DNA from: Biomaibacter acetigenes
GTDB taxonomy: Bacteria > Bacillota > Thermosediminibacteria > Thermosediminibacterales > Tepidanaerobacteraceae
DNA: 64,000 nucleotides
Assembly (NCBI RefSeq): GCF_003691585.1
Contig: NZ_CP033169.1
Span: 2,294,001 to 2,358,000 of the forward strand
Direction of reading: 5' to 3'
Shown here: positions 1 through 8,353 of the stretch, one piece after another
How positions within the stretch are numbered: position 1 is the stretch's first letter
How the letters are laid out: each line of letters starts with the position of its first letter
The notes under the pieces: model-generated
Seen by the model: the letters and a program-made list of their open reading frames with translations, nothing else
What the model was told of the DNA's origin: nothing
Database searches by the model: none
Made by a program: the position numbers and the translations under genes

Positions 1-2164
1 AGATATGATGGGCGGAAAACATGGCTTTACCGTAATGTCCTAAAATGGAATTTACAAATTTCCTTCCCACTTCTTTCCGTTCCCGGGCATAGGTTTTCCA
101 CAGGTCTGAAAAATGTTCCGCCTCCACTATGCTCTTGGCAATCCTAGTGAAATAACGGAGCTTGGGATAATCGCCGCCCATGCCCTTGCCCAGGTTCATT
201 ATGGCTATTCGGCCGGTGAGGCGGTTGAGGTCCGATATCTCTCTAAGCTCGCTCAATGCGGGAAACTTGTTCCTGCTCACTACCAAGGGGTAAAGCTCCA
301 CTTCCTCAAAGCTGTCGGGTCTAAGGTTATCCTTTAACCAGTGGAAAATGCGGTCAAAATAGTCTTTGTCTTCAGTAAACTGGGCCAGGGTCAAAATATC
401 CCTGACTTCCATGTTGTCCAGAAGCTGCCGCATGTTTTTAAAGCCCAGCCTTATTACAAGATTTCTCGGTGGATACTCATACAGGAGCTTCCTCAAGATT
501 TTCCACTTCACCACTGTGATTTTTTTATGGGGGAAAATGTCAAAAAGTTTGTTGATCATATTCATGGTGCCTTCTTCGGTATACAGGTCTCCGGGGCATA
601 AACTATCAATGGTTTTTTCCAGCTGTGCCATGAAATTTGCATAGTTTCTACCGATTTCCCCCGAGGGAGCTCTGCTATCAATGTTGATCATATGCAGGAA
701 ATTCCTGAAAGAGTTCTCATATTTCTTTTGCAATTTCTTAAAAATATTTCCGGTGAGGATTTCCCTTTTGTCAACACCGTTGAGCTTTTTAGGTAGGGTT
801 ATAGGAACGCCGGGGATAAATTCAAGATAGTCCAGCGGTGTAAGCACCGGTCTTGTTTCTTCAGCTTTTTGCACCCATTTCTCAATAAACCCGGATCTGT
901 AATCCACGAAAGCCTGCCTGTGTTCATCATATATATCCCGGGCCCTTGCCGCTATAACTTTGCCCGCATCCAATCCGCTTCCGGCCACGGTTTTCTCAAG
1001 AGCAGCCATTTCCTTTAAAAACCCGGCGATCACGCCATCATAGACCGCTGTAAGAGATTCCAGAATATCGTCTTTTTCCATATCCCTCTGAAAACTGTAA
1101 GCCAGAAGGAACTCATATACCATTTTTGCCCATGCTGAAAAATCCATACTGCCCGGAACATCTTCCGGGATTCCTTCCAGCATTTTTATGGACTCATGGC
1201 TTAAAACCCCGCTCATGAAATTCCGGTAATGGAAAAAACCCTCTTTAAAAGAGTCCTCAAAATCCATATAATTGCACATGACTTCCAGGGGTAGCTCCCT
1301 GTTCTCCCCGCCAATAATGTCAGGGGTTCTAACTGCGGGTTTTCGCTTTAACCAGATATCCTCATCCCTTTTAACACATTCAAACAGGGTACCGGCCATC
1401 TGTTTGAAAACCAGGTTTTTCTTGCCGAAAGTGACCGGCGATAACTTTGCCCCAAGATGGACTTCACAGATCCTTTTTCCCCACCTCAGAGCCGTAGTTA
1501 CAAGCCACGGATTAATGCCATACCCACCGGTATGTTCCCTGCACTGATCAAATTCCGCACAAAAATCTTCCACCAGGTCGTGAGTAATGGAAAATACACC
1601 GCTGAGGGGGTCGGAAAATTTAATGCCATAAAGGGCGGAAATTAGAGGCGATACCATCATGGTCCCTGCCATGTCCTCAAAGGGATGACGCCTGAAACCG
1701 GCTATGGCCATGTCATATTCGTCCAGAATCGGTTTTATGAGTCTGTCGATCCATTCAGGCTTTAATCCCCGATTATCCCGGCTGTCAAGGTCGGCCTCCA
1801 GGAGCACCACATCAGCTTCATAAATGCGTGCCAGTTCGAATATGGCCCTGATGCTCCATCCTCTGCCATTTATCCCCTGGGGCATCACAAAAGCGGTAAG
1901 AGGGGAGTTTTTATATTCCCCCCTGAGTCTATCAAGGCTTTGTTTCCCCGCCGGGTCTCCTACGCAAACCACCAGCCTTTTCGACTGCCGGGTTTCACGG
2001 CTGTCTAAAGCATTCTTTACGACCTTAAGCAGGGTTTCATCTTCATTATAAAAGGGGATGCCGATAATAACATCCACCTCTTCAATTCGTTCTACCTGCT
2101 GTTTGGCCTTGTTTATGGTTTCATTAAAAAGGTCTCCCATATTCATATATCCATATTTTACCAC
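1..2164 (-). CDS. Large GT-A-fold glycosyltransferase, 3' end beyond window
   Basis: The reading frame is open from a GTG at 2164 to the left edge (about 720 residues, no stop), so the C-terminus is missing. GTG is chosen because AGGAGG sits 7 nt upstream. The N-terminus reads VIIGIPFYNEDET, a GT-A nucleotide-sugar binding start, and about residue 105 shows LLEADLDSR, a probable metal-binding DxD-type motif. The core (MAIAGFRRHP, DPLSGVF, GYGINPWL) resembles the mannosylglycerate / glucosyl-3-phosphoglycerate synthase type of retaining GT-A enzyme. The roughly 400-residue C-terminal part is alpha-helical-looking and not recognised. It lies 12 nt behind a glycosidase-like gene and a GT4 gene, so one operon making or remodelling a glycan or glycosylated compatible solute is likely; the substrate is unknown. 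Confidence 0.75.
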   Translation of the reverse strand, partial: MVKYGYMNMGDLFNETINKAKQQVERIEEVDVIIGIPFYNEDETLLKVVKNALDSRETRQSKRLVVCVGDPAGKQSLDRLRGEYKNSPLTAFVMPQGINGRGWSIRAIFELARIYEADVVLLEADLDSRDNRGLKPEWIDRLIKPILDEYDMAIAGFRRHPFEDMAGTMMVSPLISALYGIKFSDPLSGVFSITHDLVEDFCAEFDQCREHTGGYGINPWLVTTALRWGKRICEVHLGAKLSPVTFGKKNLVFKQMAGTLFECVKRDEDIWLKRKPAVRTPDIIGGENRELPLEVMCNYMDFEDSFKEGFFHYRNFMSGVLSHESIKMLEGIPEDVPGSMDFSAWAKMVYEFLLAYSFQRDMEKDDILESLTAVYDGVIAGFLKEMAALEKTVAGSGLDAGKVIAARARDIYDEHRQAFVDYRSGFIEKWVQKAEETRPVLTPLDYLEFIPGVPITLPKKLNGVDKREILTGNIFKKLQKKYENSFRNFLHMINIDSRAPSGEIGRNYANFMAQLEKTIDSLCPGDLYTEEGTMNMINKLFDIFPHKKITVVKWKILRKLLYEYPPRNLVIRLGFKNMRQLLDNMEVRDILTLAQFTEDKDYFDRIFHWLKDNLRPDSFEEVELYPLVVSRNKFPALSELREISDLNRLTGRIAIMNLGKGMGGDYPKLRYFTRIAKSIVEAEHFSDLWKTYARERKEVGRKFVNSILGHYGKAMFSAHHI

Positions 2165-2176
2165 AGGAGCTCCTCC

Positions 2177-3199
2177 TTAAACCGCAGGGATTAATCTTTG
2201 CCTTTTTTTCTCAATAACATCTTTCAAAACCTGATGTGCCATGAGGAAAGAAATTACCGCCTCCGCCCCCTGGTTCAGGTTCACTCCGTCGGGAACCAGA
2301 GCGTCATGGCAGCCCTGGGTGTCTTCATTATACAGTGGTACACCATTGATGTTTTTCCCCCAGTACCAGTCATATGCGGTCTGGGCTTTAAATATATATT
2401 CCATTTCACCGGTGACAATAAAGGCTTCCAGACACGCTAACACCACCGAAGCAGCATCCACTGGCTGCTGGTCATAAGGTGGAATGAGACTTTCTTTCTG
2501 CCACCAGCCGCGGTTGCCCACAATATTCAGGTAGCCCTTTTGAAACAGGGAGTCTATCAGGAAATTTAGTGTATCCCTGGCAACTTTCAATGCACTGCTA
2601 TCGCCGCTAACCCTGTAAAAGCTAAAAAGAGAGTGGGGCAATAGGGCGTTGCAGTAAGTAAGCCTGTCTTCAAACCAAAGCCAATTCTGGCCTCGGTTCA
2701 TTTCATACAGTCTTATAAGTCTTTGTGCCATGTTTTTTGCCTTTGGCAGAAGGTATAAATTCCGGCAGCAGCTTATGAGGTTCACCACTCCCAGCAGAGT
2801 ATAGGCCAGGGCTCTGGGTGAATTAAACTGCAAAGCCCGGGGAAGTGCTTTTTTTAACATTTTTCTTGCCATTTTTTCGGTTTCAGGTATGCCGCAGTCC
2901 ACGGCAAAACTTGCTGCCAGAATCCCCCTGCCTATGCTGTCCTCGGAGTTTATCACCGGTAAAAATTTGCCATCTACTTTTAGGTTCTGCCATACGCCTT
3001 TTGAATCCTGGGCCTCCTCCAGAAACCGGGCATATATATTTATGAGCCTTTCCCTCTCCTCCGCTTCCATTCCCATGGCCACCACCAGCGCTCTGGCATT
3101 GTCATCTACAGTATATCCGCTTTCCTTAAGGGGTCTCGATTTATCCGCAAACTGGATAATACCGGTGGAATCGGTCATGTTCACAAGATGCCGGTACAC
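2177..3199 (-). CDS. Six-hairpin glycosidase-like protein
   Basis: 340 residues starting with GTG (VYRHLVNMTDSTGI), 2 nt after the stop of the upstream glycosyltransferase, so translational coupling is likely. The pattern of repeated helical pairs with GYTVDDNARALV, LAYTLLGVVNL, NWLWFEDRLTYCNALLPHS and WYWGKNINGVPLY is typical of the alpha/alpha-toroid (six-hairpin glycosidase) proteins found fused or adjacent to GT4 transferases in anaerobes. No signal peptide is visible, so it should be cytoplasmic. Function is inferred from fold and neighbours: trimming or phosphorolysis of the product of the flanking transferases, or a scaffold. No substrate can be named. Confidence 0.65.
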   Translation of the reverse strand: MYRHLVNMTDSTGIIQFADKSRPLKESGYTVDDNARALVVAMGMEAEERERLINIYARFLEEAQDSKGVWQNLKVDGKFLPVINSEDSIGRGILAASFAVDCGIPETEKMARKMLKKALPRALQFNSPRALAYTLLGVVNLISCCRNLYLLPKAKNMAQRLIRLYEMNRGQNWLWFEDRLTYCNALLPHSLFSFYRVSGDSSALKVARDTLNFLIDSLFQKGYLNIVGNRGWWQKESLIPPYDQQPVDAASVVLACLEAFIVTGEMEYIFKAQTAYDWYWGKNINGVPLYNEDTQGCHDALVPDGVNLNQGAEAVISFLMAHQVLKDVIEKKRQRLIPAV

Positions 3200-3201
3200 T
3201 T

Positions 3202-4353
3202 TTAATACACCTTCCTCTCAGCATTTACCTGAAGGATACTCTGCAGTATGTTTACATAATTTTTGGCCACTTCCGGCCAGAGCATGGTCTTGCCGAGCTT
3301 CGAGGCCTTCTTTTCAAGCTGGGCTTTCAACTGGGGACTTGAAAGAATCCTGTCTATTAATATGGCAATTTCTTCCGGGTTTGCCTGAGATGCCACCAGA
3401 CCTCTGCCGTCACCCAGCACCTCCAGGGAGTAGTCATAGGGAGTTGAGACAATAGCCCTCCCGCAGCCAATGGCATAGGACAGGGTGCCGCTTACTGCCT
3501 GGCTGCGGTGGGGATATGGCGTCAAATATACATCGGTCATATACAGTATTTCTCCCAATTCTTCCAGGCTGATGAACCTGTTGATAAATTTTATGTTGTC
3601 TTCCACATGGACCTTTTCAATCAAATCCAGCAGGGAATCGCGGTATGCCTCACCCATTCTTTTCTTCAAATTTGGATGTGTTTCACCTGCCACCAGATAT
3701 ATTATACCCGGGTATTTTTCCTTTAAATATGATATAGCCTTTATACCCAGTTCTATTCCCTTGCCGGGACCGATGAATCCGAAGGTGGTCACCAGAGGTC
3801 GTCCGGCTATATCATAAACTCTTTTCAGGGCTTCCCTGGGTTTTTCCTTAAAAATGGGCACCCCATGGGGAACTACAAAAATCTTTTCAAGTGGAACACG
3901 GTAAACTCTATTTAAAAGTTCTGAAGAACGGCGGGTCATACACATGACCGCCAGCGCTTTTTTCCCCAGTTTTGCCAGGATACCCCGCTGACGAAATCCA
4001 GGATGGGGCAAAACCGTATGTGTATTTAAAATAAAGGGCTTTTCCAGATTGCATGCAAAATCAAGAACATAAGCCCCATCCCGGCCGCCGAATATGCCAT
4101 ATTCGTGCTCAATAAATACCGCATCCACTTCAGCCGAGTTCAGAAATTCCGCGGCTATATGGAAATCGTCCTTCCTGTCTTCTTTCAGTTCGAAAACCAC
4201 CTCCGGCGGATAGTTATACGAAGAATTTTTGTCGGTAATGGCTAGTATCGAAACATTTTGCCCCCAAAGAGCTAAATTGTTCTTCAAATCTCTCGAAAAA
4301 GAGGCTATGCCGCATTCCCTGGGAGGGTAAGTGGATAATATGGCAAGATTCAT
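3202..4353 (-). CDS. Glycosyltransferase family 4 (GT-B)
   Basis: About 383 residues. The ATG at 4353 is preferred over the ATG at 4359 because AGGAGGA (4361-4367) is 7 nt from the former and only 1 nt from the latter. The N-terminus (MNLAILSTYPPRECGIASFS) is a typical GT-B acceptor domain start, and the C-terminal half carries TFGFIGPGKGIELGIKA, FLAGE-like YLVAGETHP and the E-x7-E type region (TDVYLTPYPHRSQAVSGTLSYAIGCG) that binds nucleotide sugar. First gene of the three-gene module that continues leftward. Cytoplasmic, no membrane segment. Acceptor and donor cannot be told from sequence. Confidence 0.85.
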   Translation of the reverse strand: MNLAILSTYPPRECGIASFSRDLKNNLALWGQNVSILAITDKNSSYNYPPEVVFELKEDRKDDFHIAAEFLNSAEVDAVFIEHEYGIFGGRDGAYVLDFACNLEKPFILNTHTVLPHPGFRQRGILAKLGKKALAVMCMTRRSSELLNRVYRVPLEKIFVVPHGVPIFKEKPREALKRVYDIAGRPLVTTFGFIGPGKGIELGIKAISYLKEKYPGIIYLVAGETHPNLKKRMGEAYRDSLLDLIEKVHVEDNIKFINRFISLEELGEILYMTDVYLTPYPHRSQAVSGTLSYAIGCGRAIVSTPYDYSLEVLGDGRGLVASQANPEEIAILIDRILSSPQLKAQLEKKASKLGKTMLWPEVAKNYVNILQSILQVNAERKVY

Positions 4354-4547
4354 AAACATATCCTCCTGCTTTTATAGTATATATTGACGCTTTATATGCC
4401 TTGTTGCCGTATTAATATTATTTTATATTAAGCCTTATATTATCCCATAACTGTATTTTTGGTTAAAAGACTTTACCAAATATTTCTTTAATTTAATATA
4501 ACTTTATCACAAAATATTCGCTCTTATCAAATTTCATCTGGAGGTAT

Positions 4548-4586
4548 AAGAAAAAGAAATCCGCCCTGAAGTTTTTTCAGGGCGGG
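4548..4586 (-). terminator. Intrinsic terminator after the 4649-5122 gene
   Basis: A perfect 9-bp stem (CCGCCCTGA / TCAGGGCGG, 4561-4569 with 4577-4585) is followed on the minus strand by a T-rich tract (ATTTCTTTTTCTT). It lies directly downstream of the minus-strand gene ending at 4649. On the plus strand the run after the stem is TTATTT, so weak bidirectional use is possible. Confidence 0.8.
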
Positions 4587-4648
4587 TTATTTAAATATAA
4601 TGGTTATTATTAGTGACATTCTTTTGATTATCGGACATTATATACCTT

Positions 4649-5122
4649 TTAAATTTTGCATCTTTCGGAATTTAATTCCCTGATGAAATCCCCTATATCC
4701 ACGATGAACTTTCCTCGACCCGGCCAGTCTATCTTAACATCCGGCCTATTTAGCGGAATATCCCGCATCCTATTTTCTGAAAAAACTTTCAAAGAAAGGT
4801 CCTGCACCATCCTTCCCGGGTCCAGCCAGATATTGGTTTCTATAATGAGCTTGATATCATCTTCAGGGTCTATGAATAAAAGATTTACGCCCTTGCCAGG
4901 ATCCGCCTCGAATATGCCTGTCAGGTCCCCATAGGTATAACGTCTTTCCCGACCGATAGCCGCCAGCCTCTTACCTCCCAGAACCGTCCCGGAAAATTCG
5001 AAAGAATCCCTGGATATGCCCTCTTCCAGTATTTTCCCATTATAATTTACCTTCATGCTTAACTCATCACCGTAATTTATGGACACAGCCATTTGAGTGA
5101 AAAGCTCAATTTCCACCAGCAT
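4649..5122 (-). CDS. Conserved-looking hypothetical protein, 157 aa
   Basis: ATG preceded by GGAGGG about 8 nt upstream. The protein is soluble, mostly beta in appearance (alternating hydrophobic pattern, VNYNGKILEEGISRD, FEFSGTVLGGKRL, VKIDWPGRGKFIVDIGDFI), with no signal peptide, membrane segment or cysteine motif. I do not recognise the family. It is monocistronic: a terminator follows at 4548-4586 and the next gene upstream is divergent. Confidence 0.6.
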   Translation of the reverse strand: MLVEIELFTQMAVSINYGDELSMKVNYNGKILEEGISRDSFEFSGTVLGGKRLAAIGRERRYTYGDLTGIFEADPGKGVNLLFIDPEDDIKLIIETNIWLDPGRMVQDLSLKVFSENRMRDIPLNRPDVKIDWPGRGKFIVDIGDFIRELNSERCKI

Positions 5123-5208
5123 TTTAAGCCCTCCATTCTAAAAATATCGTTCATTCCATAATATTCAAATGGCCATGAAGGTGTTACAGATTTAGATGTC
5201 GGAAGTTA

Positions 5209-5221
5209 GAGATGAGAGGTC
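5209..5221 (+). repeat. 13-nt dispersed repeat, copy 1
   Basis: GAGATGAGAGGTC occurs identically at 5209-5221 and 14064-14076, each time in the short region just before a plus-strand gene (5360 and 14150) and within AG-rich sequence. Could be a fragment of a genome-wide short repeat or chance. Confidence 0.35.
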
Positions 5222-5359
5222 ATATAACGAATAAATAACATCAAGAAGGAATAACATAAATCGTATAGAATATAATTATAAAGACTCATTTCTCTATTCA
5301 TAAAAAAAGTGAAATACTTTATCATTTGACCTATTAGAAATAATCGGGAGGGAAGAAAT

Positions 5360-5728
5360 TTGAAAAACCTGGGTGACTTCAAACAGGAAATTATCAAGAT
5401 AAACAATAAGACCAATGAAGAAATGTACGGCAGGGGACTTGACTGGCAGAAGATAGACATTATCGGCGATAAGATTATTATACTTGCTCTAAACCGCAGG
5501 ATATCGGTATTAAAGCATATTGACGGCAAAGACTCCTTTACCGCCAGACTTATGGACCTCGCCCTGCTCAATGAATTCAAGGTCCGCTTTAAGACGTATT
5601 TTGAGGAAACCTTTGGGTTAAAAGTAAGATCTGTATTGAAGGATTACGACCCCGTCAACCAGCTGGCTGGCACCATTGTGATCACCGCTGAACCTGTGGA
5701 AGAATTCCTGGCAAGAGAAAGCTCATGA
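5360..5728 (+). CDS. DUF2294 / MpsC-family protein
   Basis: 122 residues from a TTG start (GGGAGGGAAG about 6 nt upstream). The body YGRGLDWQKIDIIGDKIII followed by a central helix and FGLKVRSVLKDYDPVNQLAGTIVI matches the DUF2294 pattern, described as an Na+-translocating-system accessory (MpsC) in staphylococci. Single small soluble domain, no membrane segment. Molecular role in Clostridia is unknown. It stands alone, upstream of a separate promoter at 5755. Confidence 0.7.
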   Translation: MKNLGDFKQEIIKINNKTNEEMYGRGLDWQKIDIIGDKIIILALNRRISVLKHIDGKDSFTARLMDLALLNEFKVRFKTYFEETFGLKVRSVLKDYDPVNQLAGTIVITAEPVEEFLARESS

Positions 5729-5754
5729 TGCCATAACATTATCTCACAAAACTC

Positions 5755-5783
5755 TTGACAAAATTATCATTAATCTGTATATT
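5755..5783 (+). promoter_or_regulatory. Sigma-A promoter for the Nif3 / transporter transcript
   Basis: TTGACA at 5755-5760, a 17-nt spacer and TATATT at 5778-5783. This is a near-consensus vegetative promoter and would give a leader of about 270 nt before the TTG start at 6064. Confidence 0.8.
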
Positions 5784-5789
5784 GTTAGT

Positions 5790-6063
5790 AAAAGTTATTT
5801 CAATAAAATAATGGACTGGATAAGAAAGATCCGTAAGGATAGTTCGAGGCCGTCAAATAAATACTTTTAAGGGAACTGTTTTATCATTTTCCCTGGTGGA
5901 ATGATGGTGAAATTTTCCCATGGTGAAGTATTTATTTGGCGGCCTCTTTATTTGTCCGATCCAGCTTCCCAAATCTCAATTTATACAGCCTGGCAAATTA
6001 ACAAAAGAGCAAATGGTCAGGCCCTGTAATCAAGAGTACATTCTAAAAAGGAGAGGACCAGAA
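5790..6063 (+). promoter_or_regulatory. Long structured leader, possible attenuator
   Basis: Between the promoter and the Nif3 gene lies a ~270-nt leader with no convincing ORF. Its main feature is a 21-bp inverted repeat, 5846-5866 with 5926-5946, with a single G-T wobble. The 59-nt loop holds a smaller AGGGAA / TTCCCT hairpin. The right arm is followed by TTTATTTG, a weak U tract. A further small hairpin (GGAT / ATCC around 5816-5840) precedes it. This looks like a cis-regulatory RNA or a mobile palindromic insert; it does not match a riboswitch class I can recall. Confidence 0.5.
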
Positions 6064-7068
6064 TTGAAGGTAAAAGAAATTATTAAAGTGCTGGACCAAA
6101 TCACGGGGGGGAGGGTGGTCACAGATACTTCGGATATCTTCACCGACAAAAACCCTTTTGTGGTGATGAAATCCTCCGACATCCCAGGAAAATCCGTTGT
6201 TGAGACTCCAGGCCTGGTTTTTGGCGATCCGGAAGCTGAAGTCCACAAAGTGGCGGTCACTATGACCCTTACCGAGGGAAATATTGAACTGGCCGGAGCT
6301 ACAGGAGTCGACGCCATAGTTGCCCACCACCCCATCGCCGATGCGGCCAACTCCGGTGGGGTGACACTAAAAAATTACCTGGGACTTTACAATATCGCGG
6401 TTTTTGAGCTTCACGAAGCTTTTCACGGACTGCACCCGGGTATATCATATATCCATGGGCACAGGGCCTTTCGGGTGGATATAAGGTACGGCGGAATTCC
6501 GGGAAATATCATGTATGTGGGTAAAGCCCTGGATGATGTCAGGACTCTCGGGGACATGCTTTCCCGTCTCAACCGGATGATGGACATGGAAAAGGAATTG
6601 GAAATCATGGGAAAGGAGAAGTCTATCCTGGGCTGCGGGGAAATTATGGATTCCGCCACGGCGGTGGGAGGAGAAATTTATCTGGGGATGCCCGACAGTC
6701 CGGTAAACACCATTCTCCATATCTTTCCCCATACGGGCTTCACCGCAGAGCATCTGGCAAAAGCCAAGAACGAACATCCCGAAATAGACACGGTACTGGC
6801 CACCATCAGCCGGGTGAAAAGGGACAGCGAACTGGTGAAAAAGGCGGAAGAACTGAGACTCAATTTCATCTGCGGCAACTCCCACGCTCTGGAAATTTTC
6901 GAAAACGGTCTGCCCCTGGCCTATGCTCTGAGGCATTATCTGCCCGAAGATGTGGAAATTGTTATATTCCGGGAGAGAATTACTTCAACGCCGCTGTCAA
7001 AATTTGGTTCAAAAGATATTCAGGAATATGCAAAGTATATAACAGAGAATTATTTGATAAATCGTTAA
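6064..7068 (+). CDS. Nif3-like dinuclear metal centre family protein
   Basis: About 334 residues starting at TTG 6064, with AAGGAGAGG 7 nt upstream; longer in-frame starts back to 5920 would run through the leader hairpin. The NIF3 signature region is GVDAIVAHHPI (about residue 90), whose histidines bind a dinuclear metal site, with a second metal region near the C-terminus (FICGNSHALEIFENGLPLAYAL). The family (YqfO / YbgI) forms hexameric toroids and was earlier linked to GTP cyclohydrolase-like activity, but its role is unsettled. It is followed 112 nt later by a nucleoside-recognition-domain transporter with its own AGGAGG, and both probably share the promoter at 5755. Confidence 0.75.
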   Translation: MKVKEIIKVLDQITGGRVVTDTSDIFTDKNPFVVMKSSDIPGKSVVETPGLVFGDPEAEVHKVAVTMTLTEGNIELAGATGVDAIVAHHPIADAANSGGVTLKNYLGLYNIAVFELHEAFHGLHPGISYIHGHRAFRVDIRYGGIPGNIMYVGKALDDVRTLGDMLSRLNRMMDMEKELEIMGKEKSILGCGEIMDSATAVGGEIYLGMPDSPVNTILHIFPHTGFTAEHLAKAKNEHPEIDTVLATISRVKRDSELVKKAEELRLNFICGNSHALEIFENGLPLAYALRHYLPEDVEIVIFRERITSTPLSKFGSKDIQEYAKYITENYLINR

Positions 7069-7180
7069 AACCAGGGATAAAACCAGCATACCATAGTCCA
7101 AAGGGAGGTGATTTGCTATAAACCATATATAAGTTCTATCCCAGAATCTTTATATTTTTAAAAAAGGAGGTCATTTAAAA

Positions 7181-8266
7181 ATGGCAGTCAAGGAAAAGGA
7201 AATCGTTGTCAGCGAAAGAAAGATGGAAACCATTGAGTATGTAGGTTTGACCTTATTATTTCTTTCACTCATTATCCTTTTTGTAAAACCTTCCCTCATC
7301 GGTGGAATATTTGATGCAATGCTTGGAAGGGTTGTCCCCATTGTAGTTAAGGTATATCTTACCGGGACCCTGGGCAGCGCTATAATACTTTCAGTCATGA
7401 CAGGCCGCATATTGGAACGCCTGGGTTTCACCGATGCACTGGTTCGGGTCTTTACACCTCTTGCAAAGATATTCAGGATAACACCGCTGGTGATAGTTCC
7501 AGCTATCTATAATATACTGGGTGACATCAATGCTTCGGGCAGAATTACTGCACCTTCCCTTAAAAAAGCCGAGGCCACAAAAGATGAGCAAAAGATTGCA
7601 ATAGCAACCATGTGCCAGGGCAATCAGTCCTTCTCCACTTTCATGCTGGGGCTGCTGGCCTTTACAAAAGGCGGTATATGGGCATTTCCCATTATAGTTG
7701 TAGGGCTGTTCCTGCCGGTCATACTGGTACCTTTTATCCTGAGCAAGACCATATACCGGAACGTAAAATACAAGGATATCAGCGAGATGCCGCGCTTTAC
7801 CCCTAATACTCCCGCTGTGCCTACAATATTCAACGGAGCCCGGGAAGGGGCGGAGCTTTTATTCCTACTGCTGATACCGGCTGCTGCGGTGGTGTTTGCC
7901 CTCATAGGAGCCCTGGATTTTGTAGGAGTATGGAAACCCATCGAATCAGCCATTTCAGCATTTCTCTCAGCACTTTCCATTGACCCCAAGACAGGCCTGC
8001 AGTCGGTGCTGGTATCCCCGACTCTTGCCATGAATACTCTGGTGGAAACCATTAAAAATGTACCCCCGCGCTTTGCCATCGGTTCCTTCATTATAGCGGC
8101 ATCGGGATTCCCATTGCAGATTCCCCTCGCTCAGATACCGGCCGTCTGGGCTCAGAATTCTGACCTTTCCGCTGGCGAGGCTATGCAGGCTTCCATTGTA
8201 GGAATGATCATCAGAATAATCTCGGCCTTTGCCCTGGCCTGGATACTGGCGCCTTTTGTTGCATAA
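7181..8266 (+). CDS. Nucleoside-recognition (Gate) domain membrane transporter
   Basis: 361 residues, ATG with AAGGAGG 8 nt upstream. About eight hydrophobic segments, beginning after a short charged cytoplasmic tail (YVGLTLLFLSLIILFV near residue 24). Two repeated gate-like stretches are visible: the first with PAIYNILGDINASGRITAPS, and the second with SVLVSPTLAMNTLVETIKN. This architecture belongs to the SpmA/SpmB/FeoB-gate 'nucleoside recognition' superfamily of membrane proteins. The transported substrate is not known. Last gene of the plus-strand unit; a strong hairpin terminator follows at 8311. Confidence 0.7.
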   Translation: MAVKEKEIVVSERKMETIEYVGLTLLFLSLIILFVKPSLIGGIFDAMLGRVVPIVVKVYLTGTLGSAIILSVMTGRILERLGFTDALVRVFTPLAKIFRITPLVIVPAIYNILGDINASGRITAPSLKKAEATKDEQKIAIATMCQGNQSFSTFMLGLLAFTKGGIWAFPIIVVGLFLPVILVPFILSKTIYRNVKYKDISEMPRFTPNTPAVPTIFNGAREGAELLFLLLIPAAAVVFALIGALDFVGVWKPIESAISAFLSALSIDPKTGLQSVLVSPTLAMNTLVETIKNVPPRFAIGSFIIAASGFPLQIPLAQIPAVWAQNSDLSAGEAMQASIVGMIIRIISAFALAWILAPFVA

Positions 8267-8310
8267 TAAAATCTCCTATTTGATTAACTAGATGATATGA
8301 CATTACTGTT

Positions 8311-8341
8311 AAAGCCCCGGGCAACCGGGGCTTTTATATTT
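8311..8341. terminator. Bidirectional terminator between convergent genes
   Basis: AAAGCCCCGG-GCAA-CCGGGGCTTTT is a 10-bp GC-rich stem followed on the plus strand by TTTTATATTTT. It separates the transporter (plus) from the transketolase subunit gene (minus). The minus-strand side has only a short T run. Confidence 0.85.
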
Positions 8342-8353
8342 TGGTTTCGTCCT

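Noticed and set aside
2889-3455. Plus-strand reading frame of 188 codons
   Set aside because: Lies opposite the glycosidase/GT4 genes and has no family motifs.
5790-6063. Guanidine, purine, TPP or ZTP riboswitch upstream of Nif3
   Set aside because: None of the core consensus blocks is present.
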